From Anaerolineales bacterium UBA4826 (GTDB taxonomy: Bacteria; Chloroflexota; Anaerolineae; UBA4142): a DNA stretch of 13,654 bases. Below are positions 12,737-13,654 of this stretch, piece after piece. A program made the translations under genes and the position numbers. Numbering within the stretch: the stretch's first letter is position 1; every line of letters begins with the position of its first letter. The notes beneath the pieces are model-generated. The model ran no database searches. It saw only the letters and a program-made list of their open reading frames with translations, and had not been told where the DNA came from. The DNA is taken from the NCBI GenBank assembly GCA_002400365.1, contig DHFK01000044.1:1-13654 (forward strand), given 5' to 3'.

Positions 12737-13654
12737 ATGAACCGCCCCCCATTCCGCCGGCGCAACCGTGAGCGCGTGCGGCTTGTCCTCATCATCCTGC
12801 TGGCGTTTGCGCTGCGCGTCTATCGTTTGGACGCGCAGGCGCTCTGGTGGGACGAAAGTCTCAGCGTCTATCGCGCGACGCGCGACCTCGGCGCGGTGCT
12901 TGCCAATACAATCCTCATCCAAAACGTCGTGACGATTGACACCTTGCCCCAGTTGTACTTTGTCTTGCTCCATTTCCTCGTCCGCGCGTTCGGCATCGGC
13001 GAATTCGCGCTCCGCTTTTTCTCGGTCGCCGTAAACGTCGCGACGATTCCGCTTTTATACGCGCTCGCGCGGCGCTGGCTCGCGCCGTCTGCCGGACTGA
13101 TTGCCGCGCTGCTCGGCGCGCTCTCGCCCTTTTACGTTTGGTACGCGCAAGAAGCGCGCCCGTACGCGCTGGTGCTGTTCTGGAGCACGCTCGCGGTGTA
13201 CGCGCTCACGCGCGCGTTTGGAGTGGGACGCGGACGAGCGCGGATTAACGCGGCTGAGGATCGTTCCATCCGCGCTCGTCCGCGCTCGTCCGCGTCCTAT
13301 CTATGGCTGGGAGTCTACTTCCTCGCCGCGATCGCGTCGCTCTACACGCACTATTACGCGGTTTTCCTTTTTCCTTTTCACGCGGTCTTGATCGCCGTGT
13401 TGGTCTGGCAAGTCCCGCGCGCTCGCGCGTTCATCCTTCTACCCGCGCTCCCGCTGGCGACGGTGTTTTTTCTGCTACCTCAGATCGGCGCGAGCGCCGC
13501 CGGCAACGTGGACACGGGACCCTCCTTCGTCCCGCTCTTGATCATCCTGCGCGATTTGCTCAACTCGTTCAGCGTCGGCGTCACGGTGGACCTGGCGCAG
13601 GTCTGGGGGATTGACGCGGCGCTGGGGATGTTGTTTCTGATAGGAATTGCGTTC
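12737..13654 (+). CDS. GT39-type membrane glycosyltransferase (3' end missing)
   Basis: The frame from ATG 12737 stays open to the window edge, giving 306 residues of an incomplete protein. It starts with a basic segment (NRPPFRRRNRERVR) and a membrane helix (16-29). The first outer loop then carries LWWDES with Asp39-Glu40, the acidic pair typical of GT-C/GT39 (PMT/ArnT-like) enzymes. Further hydrophobic helices surround WYAQEARPYAL (135-145), a conserved loop in bacterial members. These proteins move sugars from polyprenyl-phosphate donors to lipids or proteins at the outer membrane face. GAGGGTG about 8 bases before the ATG is a good ribosome site. Residues 164-187 (GRGRARINAAED onward) come from a palindromic DNA repeat inserted in frame between two helices. 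Confidence 0.85.
   Translation, partial: MNRPPFRRRNRERVRLVLIILLAFALRVYRLDAQALWWDESLSVYRATRDLGAVLANTILIQNVVTIDTLPQLYFVLLHFLVRAFGIGEFALRFFSVAVNVATIPLLYALARRWLAPSAGLIAALLGALSPFYVWYAQEARPYALVLFWSTLAVYALTRAFGVGRGRARINAAEDRSIRARPRSSASYLWLGVYFLAAIASLYTHYYAVFLFPFHAVLIAVLVWQVPRARAFILLPALPLATVFFLLPQIGASAAGNVDTGPSFVPLLIILRDLLNSFSVGVTVDLAQVWGIDAALGMLFLIGIAF
13226..13297 (+). repeat. Palindromic repeat inserted in frame in the glycosyltransferase gene
   Basis: The left arm at 13226-13245 (GGACGCGGACGAGCGCGGAT) and the right arm at 13278-13297 are inverted copies matching at 19 of 20 positions. The right side is extended by a tandem 10-base unit, CCGCGCTCGT twice (13270-13289). The spacer contains CGCGGATTAACGCGG, which resembles the widespread ATCCGCG/CGCGGAT intergenic repeats I know from GC-rich environmental genomes. 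The element is 72 bases, 24 codons, and keeps the frame open; it encodes a basic, low-complexity loop between membrane helices. Confidence 0.75.

Noticed and set aside
13268..13297. CRISPR-like repeat in the CCGCGCTCGT units
   Set aside because: Only two 10-base units, with no spacers, inside an open reading frame; it is part of a palindromic repeat.

Overview
The window looks like a chromosomal segment of a GC-rich bacterium, most plausibly a Chloroflexota (Anaerolineae-like) member. That placement is inferred from CGCG-rich codon use, a large multi-GAF GGDEF protein, a Thr/Pro-rich LCP-like protein, a FecR-domain membrane protein and a GT39 gene, plus short palindromic repeats of a kind I associate with that phylum; no marker gene proves it. 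Promoters that can be read are ordinary sigma-70 type (TTGNNN, 16-18 bp, TATAAT-like), and Shine-Dalgarno sites are common but not universal. No gene-free stretch exceeds 180 bases.

Layout. At 1-55 lies the last 17 codons of an unidentified + gene, ending in a perfect hairpin. A - strand operon follows (read from 3118 down to 82): a divergent LytR-CpsA-Psr-like protein, a CPBP/CAAX-type membrane protease joined to it by an ATGA overlap, and a two-module glyoxalase-like VOC protein. Divergently, xpt and guaA (3247-5360, ATGA overlap) form a purine operon feeding GMP by salvage of xanthine and amination of XMP. A second - strand group (7008 down to 5403) holds an HD-domain hydrolase, an orphan zinc anti-sigma factor and a secreted Gly/Met-rich protein. 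The last of these appears to have its own promoter with three direct repeats at 11-bp spacing. A + pair follows: acylphosphatase and a membrane FecR-domain protein (7127-8671). Next come radC (-), then a 1034-residue membrane protein with four GAF domains and a GGDEF domain (9622-12726), followed 10 bases later by a GT39-type membrane glycosyltransferase cut by the window edge.

The architecture is regular. All three convergent junctions (about 55-75, 5360-5385, 8680-8736) carry a palindrome touching a stop codon. Two of the three divergent junctions carry clear back-to-back promoters, and the third has a clear promoter only on the + side. The most interesting signals are regulatory: a dyad covering both -35 boxes between radC and the GGDEF gene, the PhoB/OmpR-like repeat array before the secreted protein, and a heptad-built inverted repeat that would fold over the acylphosphatase start codon. 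There is also a 72-base palindromic repeat inserted in frame in the glycosyltransferase gene. I see no CRISPR array, transposase, tRNA or rRNA, and no clearly new multi-gene system.
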